A DNA stretch of 52,233 nt from Euryarchaeota archaeon UBA258. Its GTDB lineage: Archaea; Thermoplasmatota; Poseidoniia; Poseidoniales; Poseidoniaceae. Positions within the stretch are counted from its first letter, which is position 1; every line of letters starts with the position of its first letter. Location: contig DAPR01000078.1 in assembly GCA_002502605.1 (NCBI GenBank), positions 1 through 52,233 on the forward strand, written 5' to 3'. The notes under the pieces are model-generated. The model worked only from the letters and a program-made list of their open reading frames with translations. It had not been told where the DNA came from and searched no databases. Shown one piece after another: positions 44,929 through 52,233 of this stretch. A program made the position numbers and the translations under genes.

Positions 44929-45291
44929 TCACTCAACGCCAACGTGTTGACGAACGATGTCAAGGATCTCTTGAATTTCGCTGTCTTCAATTCCGAGGCG
45001 GCGAGAAGCAAGGACTGCTTTCACATCATCAGGGTACATTGGCATCAACTCAGCAAGTTTCGCTGCAAGTTGTGGGTGAGAGGATAATTTTTCTGTTGCG
45101 GTTAACGCATCACGGAGGGAATCAAACACTTCAGGAAGCGTCTTGTATCCATTGCGCATGTTACTTGCTGCCCACTCTGCGTGTTGCAAAGCAGCCTTCT
45201 GTTCGTAGGTGAGGTTGTTGCGGCGTTCCTGTGCGTTGAGCAACATCTCTCGAACGGTGGCAAAATCAACGAATCGCTCTTCTTCTGACAT
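44929..45291 (-). CDS. rpo4: RNA polymerase subunit Rpo4 (RpoF)
   Basis: Rpo4/Rpb4 forms the stalk with Rpo7 and helps initiation. The sequence EERFVDFATVREMLLNAQ, YEQKAALQHAEWAA and PQLAAKLAELMPMYPDDVKAVLAS matches the archaeal family. The ATG at 45291 (MSEEERFVDF) follows GAGGA and is the usual start. The longer frame to 45336 runs back into L21e. It lies between rpl21e and DUF655, the classic archaeal order. Confidence 0.93.
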   Translation of the reverse strand: MSEEERFVDFATVREMLLNAQERRNNLTYEQKAALQHAEWAASNMRNGYKTLPEVFDSLRDALTATEKLSSHPQLAAKLAELMPMYPDDVKAVLASRRLGIEDSEIQEILDIVRQHVGVE

Positions 45292-45301
45292 TTGGCATTC
45301 C

Positions 45302-45592
45302 TCATTGGAGTGGTCGCAAGTGCTCTGGTCGAGCAATCACTGTTTTTGGCATGTTTCCGTCCTTGACAGAAACAACCCATGCAACACCTTGGCGCTTCTG
45401 GATGAATCCAGTGCGGCCTTGGAATCGGCGGTGGGGCATACCCATTTGTTGCCCTCCATCGAGGACGATAGCGACTCGGTCGCCTTCTTGATAGTCATGC
45501 ATAACTCGGCTGATGTTCACTCGACTGCGTTCGTTCTTGCGGCGTCGTAGCACGCTTCGTGTTCCGACTCGCAGCCCCTTGGATCGCTTCAT
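45302..45592 (-). CDS. rpl21e: Ribosomal protein L21e
   Basis: A 96-residue component of the archaeal and eukaryotic large subunit. MKRSKGLRVGTRSVL, YQEGDRVAIVLDGG, MPHRRFQGRTGFI and RPEHLRPLQ are family features in order. A strong Shine-Dalgarno AGGAGG at 45601-45606 lies 8 bases before the ATG at 45592. A TATA-like CTTATATGG at 45661-45670 starts this operon, which continues with rpo4, DUF655 and ksgA. Confidence 0.97.
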   Translation of the reverse strand: MKRSKGLRVGTRSVLRRRKNERSRVNISRVMHDYQEGDRVAIVLDGGQQMGMPHRRFQGRTGFIQKRQGVAWVVSVKDGNMPKTVIARPEHLRPLQ

Positions 45593-45660
45593 GTTTTTCG
45601 CCTCCTATGCGCCCGGATTAGCAGATGTACATCTTCCAAGCAATTCGGCGACCTGCCTTC

Positions 45661-45670
45661 CCCATATAAG
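45661..45670 (-). promoter_or_regulatory. TATA-like box for the L21e-Rpo4-DUF655-KsgA operon
   Basis: On the minus strand this reads CTTATATGGG. With usual spacing transcription starts near 45640, leaving a leader of about 48 nt that contains the AGGAGG Shine-Dalgarno at 45601-45606. Confidence 0.5.
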
Positions 45671-45743
45671 CACCGCGACGGATGAGAGAGGTGTTTCAAC
45701 TCGAGAATTGACGAATCAATGCCACCGAATTCATTCAAAATCA

Positions 45744-47504
45744 TCAATCTGCATGGATGTCTCCGACATCGAGCCAAAGGACATCGCACTTGGCTTTGAT
45801 GAGGGACGAGAGGCTTGGTTGAGTTCGCCCGCCGTCTCCATGAACCGTTTCCTTGACGTAGGTTCCAGATTCACAACGCAAGGTGAATTCGACTTCCATG
45901 ACCCCGTCATCCATCACTTCAATCACGGGTTCAGAGGTTTCAAACACCGTGCGCCGGCGAATCAAATCTGCCCGTCGGTGAGCGACACGCTCGGGCGTGC
46001 GTTGGGCCAGTTTGACGCCAGCGAGTTTTGTGATTGTTTCCTCAATCAATTCTTTTGTTGGCAGGTCGAAGGTGACCGGAGCAGGCGGACCAGCGCTCAT
46101 GATTCGCTCAATCAGATCGCCTTTTGTTCCCGATTTTGCTAAGCCCATGGAAATTGCTTTTTCGACCAGCTCCGGCTTTTTGAGGGCTTTCAATTCGTCT
46201 TCAGTTGGCCCTTCGACCACTTCGATAACGGCTGGCAACGGCTTCTTGTGGTCGTTTTTGCGGTCCCCTCTGCGATTGCGGCGCTTTGGGTTCTTGCGTC
46301 CCTTTGAACCACGGTCTTGGACATCAACATGGGTGAGATCGACAGGGGCTGTGAGGACCGCATGTTCGGCTTCACTCAACGGCATTACACGGAAGCGAAT
46401 GGTGTAGGATTTCTCCGCAGGTGTGTCTTTAACTCGCACAACTTCACTTCGGTTTGAATCCCTCAATCCTGTGATGTTGATGCTCCCTTCAGCAGCTTCG
46501 TTAATTGCTGCCATGGCCGCTTGGAGGTCGACTGTACGGGTTTTCGGTTCTTTCATCTCGATGACGAACGGACGTCCTTGGCCCATGCAACGCACATCAA
46601 TGTCTTCACGACCCATACCGTGGAAGGCATGCTCTTTGGCTTCGAAGAGGCCCAGGAGTGGATTGCCAATCAGGTCTTGAACGCTCTTTTTGTATTGCAG
46701 CCCGGTGCCATCACACTTCTCACACCCGCGCCCCTTACAGGCCCGACAAGGCCATCGAGTCTGTGGAATACCTCGCTCCAACTTCTGATAGCGTCCGTAG
46801 AGGTAATGAGCCCGAATATCCAATTCGACAGTGAGCGTCAGCACATCGATGAGGGCCAAGATTTGTGGCTTATCATTGACCAGTTTTTTCCCTTCCATTC
46901 GGTCGTTAAGGTTCCGAGCAATTTCAGTGACGAGGCCCGACTTCAATGCATCCGAACCACCAGCACCGAGGCGCTTTCGCAGTTCCTCTTCACCCTCGAT
47001 TTGATCCTTCGGGATACGAGCGCCAAGTTGCAAGCGAGTGGCTTGGTAAGGCTGGATTGCATCATGGATGATGTCGGCTAACAAATTCGCCTCTTCGTAC
47101 AAGTTTTCACAAAATGGGCACAGTGGAATTTCGGTTCGAGCGCCCTCCAAATGCGAATCTCTTCGCACGACACTCGAGCGGATCTCAGCGCCAGATTCAG
47201 CGATTGTTTGTTCGTAACGCTTTTTCCCGCCAAGCCGCCCTAGGCACGGGTCACACGTCCCAATTCGAACCAGGTGTTTGTGACCAGCCGGTGAAGGAGC
47301 GCGAGGAATTTCTTCCATGTGGGTGCCGAGTTGATTGGGGGCAGAGTTGAGGTCGAAATCTGGTTCTTCTTCCGTCGTAGTTTCCTCTTCTGCGGGCTGT
47401 TCGTCCCAAAGCGAATAATCGGTTTCACCAAAGCCTGCGTTGGCGTATTTCATCCAATCTTCATCGTCGCCGTCGTCCGGTTGTTCGGTTGCTTTTTCGG
47501 TCAT
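45744..47504 (-). CDS. pus10: tRNA pseudouridine synthase Pus10 with inserted SAP domain
   Basis: Pus10 makes pseudouridine 54/55 in archaeal tRNA. Numbering is from the longest frame (start 47516). The THUMP-linked N-terminus has a zinc site (CDPC at 88-91 and CPFC at 133-136). A second zinc-like group is CRACKGRGCEKC (257-268). The catalytic region FHGMGREDIDVRCMGQGRPFVIE (in two parts, 298-320) has the conserved Asp. TPERVAHRRADL (507-518) fits the family. Residues about 400-482 are an extra insertion with a basic stretch and a SAP-like helix pair (TEDELKALKKPELVEKA and SGTKGDLIERI, 438-472). The ATG at 47504 is preceded by GGTGA, and a longer frame starts at 47516. Confidence 0.93.
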   Translation of the reverse strand: MTEKATEQPDDGDDEDWMKYANAGFGETDYSLWDEQPAEEETTTEEEPDFDLNSAPNQLGTHMEEIPRAPSPAGHKHLVRIGTCDPCLGRLGGKKRYEQTIAESGAEIRSSVVRRDSHLEGARTEIPLCPFCENLYEEANLLADIIHDAIQPYQATRLQLGARIPKDQIEGEEELRKRLGAGGSDALKSGLVTEIARNLNDRMEGKKLVNDKPQILALIDVLTLTVELDIRAHYLYGRYQKLERGIPQTRWPCRACKGRGCEKCDGTGLQYKKSVQDLIGNPLLGLFEAKEHAFHGMGREDIDVRCMGQGRPFVIEMKEPKTRTVDLQAAMAAINEAAEGSINITGLRDSNRSEVVRVKDTPAEKSYTIRFRVMPLSEAEHAVLTAPVDLTHVDVQDRGSKGRKNPKRRNRRGDRKNDHKKPLPAVIEVVEGPTEDELKALKKPELVEKAISMGLAKSGTKGDLIERIMSAGPPAPVTFDLPTKELIEETITKLAGVKLAQRTPERVAHRRADLIRRRTVFETSEPVIEVMDDGVMEVEFTLRCESGTYVKETVHGDGGRTQPSLSSLIKAKCDVLWLDVGDIHAD

Positions 47505-47602
47505 TACAATCACCACTTTCTCGGGGTCAACCCCAAAGACAGCAAACCTTCCGGAGGCTCACCCGTTGAAGAACGCACCGGTCCACATCGATTGGATGGC
47601 TT

Positions 47603-48157
47603 TTACCACCCATTATCCATTTCTAACCAAAACCAAAAGCAAGCGATCCCGACGAGGATGAGGAAGCCTGCACCCAAGAACCACAAGACTGCGCTATATT
47701 CTGCGCCATTTTTATGCTTCCAATTCCCATACTGAATGCAGTAGATCCCTATGATCCCGAGTCCAATAGCGATTCCATTGCAGAAGAAGCAACAAATATT
47801 GTCAAGAAAGAGATCATAAAGTTGAGATTCATTATAGGCAATATCACCATACTCCAGCCAAAATGAAAATCCGATTGAGCCAAATACAGTCATGAATCCC
47901 AGAAAAAAGAGTCTGAACTGTGGTTCCCCATCGGGTACTATGATCGGTTGCTGTTGAGCCACCTTTGGTTTCGAACGCTTCCCCCTCCCTAGCTTTCGGT
48001 ATTCATCCGCAGTTTTCCGTCTTTGACGGGTCGGATTGGGTTCACTTTGTGCAGGCTCAACGGGTGCTGCGATGGTGACTGACCGAGGAGGCTTTCTTCC
48101 ACCATAAGGAAAAATTCCTTTTTGTATCTCTTCAAACCTTCTCCGGCAAATGAGCAA
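47603..48157 (-). CDS. AT-rich membrane protein of unknown function
   Basis: The 184-residue protein has a basic, disordered first part (residues 1-75) and then three or four hydrophobic segments rich in Phe, Ile and Cys (LFFLGFMTVFGSIGFSFW, LFLDNICCFFCNGIAIGLGIIGIYC, YSAVLWFLGAGFLILVGIACFWFW in parts). It uses ATA isoleucine codons and AT-rich DNA more than its neighbours, which may mark recent gain. No ATG precedes the conserved part; the start is TTG at 48157, because an in-frame stop lies four codons upstream. It follows the GNAT gene after 9 bp. Confidence 0.55.
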   Translation of the reverse strand: MLICRRRFEEIQKGIFPYGGRKPPRSVTIAAPVEPAQSEPNPTRQRRKTADEYRKLGRGKRSKPKVAQQQPIIVPDGEPQFRLFFLGFMTVFGSIGFSFWLEYGDIAYNESQLYDLFLDNICCFFCNGIAIGLGIIGIYCIQYGNWKHKNGAEYSAVLWFLGAGFLILVGIACFWFWLEMDNGW

Positions 48158-48166
48158 TAGACGGCG

Positions 48167-48646
48167 CTAATGGCGTCGAATCATCATCGTAACGGCCTTT
48201 TCTGCTTGCTCAAACACACCAATTTGATTGAATCCATGCCTGGCATGAAACCGCATCGAACCTGGGTTTGGGGGGCGAAGGCTTACCTCTGCCGTTACCG
48301 GACAAGCCAAGCGTTCGGCATGTGCGGCCACTGCGTCATAGAGTGCGGAACCAAGCCCGCCGCTCCTTGCCTCTTCTGCAACAGCAATTCGATCGACGTA
48401 GAGAAATTCATCATAGCGTTCGTTGAACCATTTGTAATTCAAACTCCCGTACCTTGTCTTTGGCATGAGGCAGAGGACGAATCCAGCAAGGCCTTGTTGG
48501 TTTTCAAGCCCCATTGCAAATTCACTGAGGCTCAACAGGTCAGCCATTTCTTCCTCAGTCACTTTCCCAGTGCCTGGCAAGCCTTGTTCATTGATTTCCA
48601 CCATTCGAGGGACATCGTGCAACGATAATGGGCGCAAGGGTTGCAT
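48167..48646 (-). CDS. GNAT-family N-acetyltransferase
   Basis: The 159-residue protein has the acetyl-CoA loop ARSGGLGSALYDAVAAHA (R-x2-G-x-G pattern), preceded by the strand FLYVDRIAVAEEA and followed by FHARHGFNQIGVF. These are the GNAT core motifs A and B. The substrate is unknown. Its ATG overlaps the stop of the RND gene by one base (TAATG), so the two are translationally coupled on the minus strand. Confidence 0.86.
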   Translation of the reverse strand: MQPLRPLSLHDVPRMVEINEQGLPGTGKVTEEEMADLLSLSEFAMGLENQQGLAGFVLCLMPKTRYGSLNYKWFNERYDEFLYVDRIAVAEEARSGGLGSALYDAVAAHAERLACPVTAEVSLRPPNPGSMRFHARHGFNQIGVFEQAEKAVTMMIRRH

Positions 48647-51600
48647 TAAGCCTCCTCCAATGGAGGGGCTGGGTCTGGGTCAAGCGAAGCGATGAGGCCA
48701 AGCGCGGCAGTGGTCAGCACAAGGCTAGCGATGAGGGACAAGGCAATCATTGCTGCGGAGAAAAGACCGAAGTTGCTGAACAACCCCATCGGAGAAAGGG
48801 CGATCATGGAGAATCCAGCGATGTCCGATGCAGCACTGCCAACAAGGGCGAGACCACATGCACCACCTACGCCGATGAGAGCTTGGTGATGGGTTTCCCC
48901 GTTTTCCCGACCTTCCCTATACCGTTCAGTCACGTGGATACAGTAGTCGATACCGACACCAAGCGAGATGGTGGCAATGGTTACGGTAACAATGTTGAGG
49001 GAAGAACCAGCCACATACATCAGGCCGTAGAGCCACACCACAACCAGTAGGATTGGAACGAGCGTAACGCTGGCTTGTTTGAAGGAGCGGAATCCGACTG
49101 AGAGGGTGCCAAAGACGAACAATGAACCTAAGATGAGCGACGATTGCATTTCTTCTTGCATGGTTGTTGAGGCAACAAACCGAGTCACTGGGCGCCCAGT
49201 TGGCATGACCCAAGTCAAGGGCTTATCGTCCTCATCAGGTCCAGCTTCTAACCGATCGCCCGTTGATAGATTGGTGAACGAAGACAGGTCCCGCCAGATT
49301 TCTTCCATGCCGCCGGCCATACCGGGGAAATCTTCAGGCGAGGTCATGCCGAAGCGGATGAGCATGTGTGTGTATTCTGCATCATCACCGTTCACATCAA
49401 GCCAAGGTTTGACGGGGTTCAACTCGACTTCAGGTGCAATGTAAAGGCTGACAATGCTGGATGGAATGTTTGGGATTGGACCAACACCCGGCACCCCGTT
49501 GAGCGACAGGAATCCATAGAAGAACGAAAGGCAGTTCCGGTTGGTGAGGTCCATCAAGAGCCCACCACTGTCCTCAGTGCAATTCATTCCATGGCCCGTT
49601 TCGTTGACAATCCAGCCTGCTTCTTCGAACGGTTCTGGGTTGAGCAGCAGTGAGCCCTGAGCAGCGAAGACCATCTCATCGAGGGCGAGAATATCGATTG
49701 TTCCATCAGGTTGGCGGGTGATCTTGTCCGGCACGCCCTCAGGCAACACATCCATGTCCTGCCTAAACACATCAATGGCGGCAAAGACCTCCGGATCAAG
49801 CACATCCCCGACGATGAGAAGGTTTGCAGGCTCTCCTTCATCGGCAAATCGTTTCGAAATCTGATCGACCCCAATGGCGAAATCAGAGGATTCATCGAGG
49901 AAATCTTCCACGGCGAAATCCCCTTCGAGTTGGGCCATCCCATAGGCTGCTGGTAGGGTGATTAACACGGCTACAGCGGTGATGATGAGGGCGTTTTTCC
50001 ATGTTCCAGAACCAGTGGAAACGCGCTTGAGGAAATCTTCAGAAATCAAATGTGTTGCATCGTGCTTAGGCTCTGTTGAACGCCCTCGGGATTCGAGCCA
50101 ATGATCGACTGATAGGCGAATCAAGGGGACCCAAAGACCAGTGAGAATAAACGCTGCGAGTATGCCGAGGGCAGCTTCAATACCAAACGACCTCAAGGCA
50201 GCAATATCGCTGAACAGATTGGCTGCAAACGCAGCCATGGTGGTGATTGAGGTCAGCATGATGGCCCGTCCAACCCGAGACAAGGTGACCTCTGCAGATG
50301 CTTCAGGAGTTTGCTTGTTCGATCGTTCTTCTTTGTAGCGGTGAAGCGCATGCAGTGAATCATCGATGCCTAAAGCAAGCACGAGAATGGGCAGTAAGTT
50401 TGAGAATTGCGACCTCGCAATCAAACTTAATCCAAACATGGAGGTGAGGCTTGAGAAATGCCCGATCATACCTTGCATCCACAACAAGGCTGAGCCCAGC
50501 GCAAACATCACAATCAGCACATCAGACACCCTGCGAAGGCTGACGTAGAGCAGAACAACGATTGCAAGGCCCATCAGCAGAATGAGGCCGGCGCTGGCTT
50601 GGAGTTCTCGGTTGACTTCGACGTTGACACCTTGACCCACAAGGAGGGTGATGGTGGTTCGGTCATGCGTGCGGAGTTGCCCCTCGAGGTCCATGTAGGA
50701 CCATTCGGTTGAACACCCTCCAGTTTCTTTGAGCAATTCCAAGCACATTGCTTCGTTGTATTGAGGTGGGTGCAGGACAAGGGAATTGTCGGCAATTCGG
50801 TAACCACCGATTTTTGTACCGTCTTCGGAAAACACAACCCGTTTCTCAGGATGAGCGTCCTTCCAAATCACTTCCCAACCCATCGATTCGAGGGTGGCTC
50901 GGTCGAACTGGACGAGCAACCATGTCGATGAGGCTGACCATCGTCCCTTGCCGGTGAATCCCCCTTCCCATGAACCATCGGTGGCAAGGGTGCCGCCTAT
51001 GGGCCCGTCTTGTAATGCGTTCATATCGGCGACGAACCCTCGGTCGAGTGAAAGCCAGCGAAGGAAATTGTTGTCCGATGCTTCTGCCATTCGAGCGGCA
51101 GCCAAGTCAATGTGCGCTTGTGTTACATTGGCGTCATCGAATTCTAAGCATTCCAACGCACCACAGTCGTACCAGTTGGTCGGAGGATCTGTGACAATCC
51201 CTTGAGCAGTGAGTCCCGGTTGGGTGAGGACAGAGGTGTTGTTCATGAATCCCCTAAAGTGATCCGAAAGCGAGATTGCACCAGGGGCTTGAGAACCCGT
51301 GACGTCGTTGACCAGCGGTTTCATTGCAGGAGCGAGTGGGTGGTTCTGAATCATGTTGATTTTTCCGTCAATTTCTTGCAGCAGTGTGAGGTTGAGGATG
51401 CCTCCAGTCGGGGCGTAGATTCCCCCCCAAGGCTCGCCCGAGGGGACCATCTCGTTGACGCTGGGTAGGTTCGCATAATCCGGAGCACCATCGCTCATCA
51501 GCGGTACGGGCTCCCAATCTTCGAGGGATGGAACATAGGTTGGGTCGCGGGCAGAAACGAGGAACCCAAGAATAATTTCAGAATTCGCAAACTCATCATC

Positions 51601-51825
51601 GATGATGTCCTGTGCAGTGAGTTCTGGAGATTCCATCTCATAGGATTCCATATCGATTGGTTGCAGTGCCGTCATCGCACCGGGAATCATCAGCAACGAA
51701 AGGAAAAAGATGGCCACGTGGACCTTGTTTCGATGAGGAATGAGCCATCGTGCAAACGAAGCAAATGACCTTCCCATACCCTTTGCTTCTTCCTTCTGCT
51801 TTTCAAGTGATGTTTTCTCATACAC
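48646..51825 (-). CDS. RND-superfamily exporter with two sterol-sensing-domain-like halves
   Basis: This 1059-residue membrane protein has two copies of an SSD/RND-type helical bundle. In the first, LVLALGIDDSLHALHRYKEERS ends TLSRVGRAIMLTSITTMAAF. In the second, TISLGVGIDYCIHVTERYREGR carries the conserved G-I-D-x-x-x-H core, then HHQALIGVGGACGLALVGSAASDIAGF. Between them are large extracellular loops (about 60-400 and 680-890) that bind substrate in this family. About 12 helices are predicted. The cargo is unknown; lipids and hydrophobic compounds are typical. The ATG at 51825 is used, and 51777 (MGRSFASFAR) is an alternative. Confidence 0.9.
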   Translation of the reverse strand: MYEKTSLEKQKEEAKGMGRSFASFARWLIPHRNKVHVAIFFLSLLMIPGAMTALQPIDMESYEMESPELTAQDIIDDEFANSEIILGFLVSARDPTYVPSLEDWEPVPLMSDGAPDYANLPSVNEMVPSGEPWGGIYAPTGGILNLTLLQEIDGKINMIQNHPLAPAMKPLVNDVTGSQAPGAISLSDHFRGFMNNTSVLTQPGLTAQGIVTDPPTNWYDCGALECLEFDDANVTQAHIDLAAARMAEASDNNFLRWLSLDRGFVADMNALQDGPIGGTLATDGSWEGGFTGKGRWSASSTWLLVQFDRATLESMGWEVIWKDAHPEKRVVFSEDGTKIGGYRIADNSLVLHPPQYNEAMCLELLKETGGCSTEWSYMDLEGQLRTHDRTTITLLVGQGVNVEVNRELQASAGLILLMGLAIVVLLYVSLRRVSDVLIVMFALGSALLWMQGMIGHFSSLTSMFGLSLIARSQFSNLLPILVLALGIDDSLHALHRYKEERSNKQTPEASAEVTLSRVGRAIMLTSITTMAAFAANLFSDIAALRSFGIEAALGILAAFILTGLWVPLIRLSVDHWLESRGRSTEPKHDATHLISEDFLKRVSTGSGTWKNALIITAVAVLITLPAAYGMAQLEGDFAVEDFLDESSDFAIGVDQISKRFADEGEPANLLIVGDVLDPEVFAAIDVFRQDMDVLPEGVPDKITRQPDGTIDILALDEMVFAAQGSLLLNPEPFEEAGWIVNETGHGMNCTEDSGGLLMDLTNRNCLSFFYGFLSLNGVPGVGPIPNIPSSIVSLYIAPEVELNPVKPWLDVNGDDAEYTHMLIRFGMTSPEDFPGMAGGMEEIWRDLSSFTNLSTGDRLEAGPDEDDKPLTWVMPTGRPVTRFVASTTMQEEMQSSLILGSLFVFGTLSVGFRSFKQASVTLVPILLVVVWLYGLMYVAGSSLNIVTVTIATISLGVGIDYCIHVTERYREGRENGETHHQALIGVGGACGLALVGSAASDIAGFSMIALSPMGLFSNFGLFSAAMIALSLIASLVLTTAALGLIASLDPDPAPPLEEA

Positions 51826-51877
51826 GCCCCGAACGCTTCGTCGGCGGATTCAAACGCTGACTGTGAGTGGAGGGGAT

Positions 51878-52231
51878 ATGGCGATTTTACTGATTTTAAA
51901 TCAACAACCTTACGATGGAACTGATGTGACTTGGAACGCCCTTCGTTTGGCAAAGCGGTTGCATGAAGACGGCGCAGAAGTGAGAATTTTTTTGATGAAC
52001 GACAGCGTTGATTTGGCTCGAGATGGGATCGAGCCGCCGGCAGGGGTTGAGGACATGGCAGCCATGCTCAAGGCCCTCATTTTCAATGGCATCCCAGTCA
52101 AGGTGTGCGGTACATGTCAGAACCGATGTGGTGTGCTCAAGGGTGAGCCGTACTATGAAGGGGCTCAATTTTCAACCATGGGCGAATGCTCCGAATGGGT
52201 CATGACGAGTGAAAAAGTGCTCACATTCTGA
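51878..52231 (+). CDS. DsrE-family protein
   Basis: The 117-residue protein has the DsrE/F fold pattern: AILLILNQQPYDGTDVTW at the start, ALRLAKRLHEDGAEVRIFLMND, then a cysteine cluster (KVCGTCQNRCG) and ending ECSEWVMTSEKVLTF. DsrE-type proteins carry sulfur atoms on cysteine. The three-cysteine loop could do so here, but no sulfur-oxidation genes lie nearby, so the role is open. A clear GGAGG lies 4 bp before the ATG at 51878. The longer frame to 51740 runs antisense into the RND gene. The gene ends 2 bp before the window edge. Confidence 0.82.
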   Translation: MAILLILNQQPYDGTDVTWNALRLAKRLHEDGAEVRIFLMNDSVDLARDGIEPPAGVEDMAAMLKALIFNGIPVKVCGTCQNRCGVLKGEPYYEGAQFSTMGECSEWVMTSEKVLTF

Positions 52232-52233
52232 TT

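Overview
The window reads as chromosomal DNA of a planktonic euryarchaeon, most likely Marine Group II (Candidatus Poseidoniales). Archaeal hallmarks are ribosomal protein L21e, RNA polymerase subunit Rpo4/RpoF, the DUF655-KsgA pair, Pus10, RadA, an archaeal-type FtsZ, an AK6/Fap7-type kinase and an initiator tRNA-Met with A1:U72 and three G:C pairs in the anticodon stem. They sit beside many bacterial-type genes (KatG, exonuclease VII, RlmH, MaeB-type malic enzyme, PduO-type adenosyltransferase), large secreted anchored proteins and an RND-family exporter. This mosaic is typical of surface-ocean MGII. The lineage is inferred from gene content only.

Layout. 1-1358: 5' part of a secreted propeller-like protein. 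1563-3884: malic enzyme. 3871-5789: leftward trio (unknown protein, GST-like protein, FGE-like membrane protein). 5864-9206: rightward run (FUN14, RlmH, two membrane proteins, DUF2203, cobalamin adenosyltransferase). 9207-11176: Nudix, DHH phosphoesterase, four-helix membrane protein with a structured leader. 11462-14725: 1087-residue helical-repeat/PIN protein. 14733-17840: isocitrate dehydrogenase, OsmC, acidic protein, CxCH secreted protein. 17843-21086: FtsZ, RadA, lipoprotein. 21220-23482: tRNA-iMet, repeat protein, AK6, CDP-alcohol phosphotransferase. 23572-28585: Fn3-type surface protein, Ca2+/H+ antiporter, small secreted protein. 28589-32372: amidohydrolase, tRNA-Thr, Pgk, DNA methyltransferase. 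32376-35617: membrane protein, M24 peptidase, zinc protein, histone-fold-like protein. 35625-39653: peroxiredoxin, KatG, thioredoxin-like and duplicated membrane protein. 39598-43122: Fe-S assembly protein, ExoVII, small membrane protein, ferredoxin, zinc-ribbon protein. 43219-45592: L21e-RpoF-DUF655-KsgA operon. 45744-51825: Pus10, membrane protein, GNAT, RND exporter. 51878-52231: DsrE-like protein.

Functional themes are central carbon metabolism (malic enzyme, isocitrate dehydrogenase, Pgk), oxidative-stress and thiol chemistry (KatG, peroxiredoxin, OsmC, thioredoxin-like, GST-like, DsrE), RNA modification and translation (RlmH, Pus10, KsgA, L21e, two tRNAs), genome maintenance and division (RadA, FtsZ, ExoVII, methyltransferase, histone-fold-like protein) and the cell envelope.

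DNA is packed very tightly. Every convergent gene pair meets within about 10 bp or overlaps. Several first genes have a TATA-like box about 25 bp before the ATG (leaderless), while internal genes carry Shine-Dalgarno sequences. The strongest candidates for something new are the hairpin that buries the Shine-Dalgarno at 11177-11229, the PIN-tailed helical-repeat giant, the SAP domain inserted in Pus10, and the histone-fold-like protein at 34823-35617. I see no CRISPR array, insertion sequence, prophage or replication origin.
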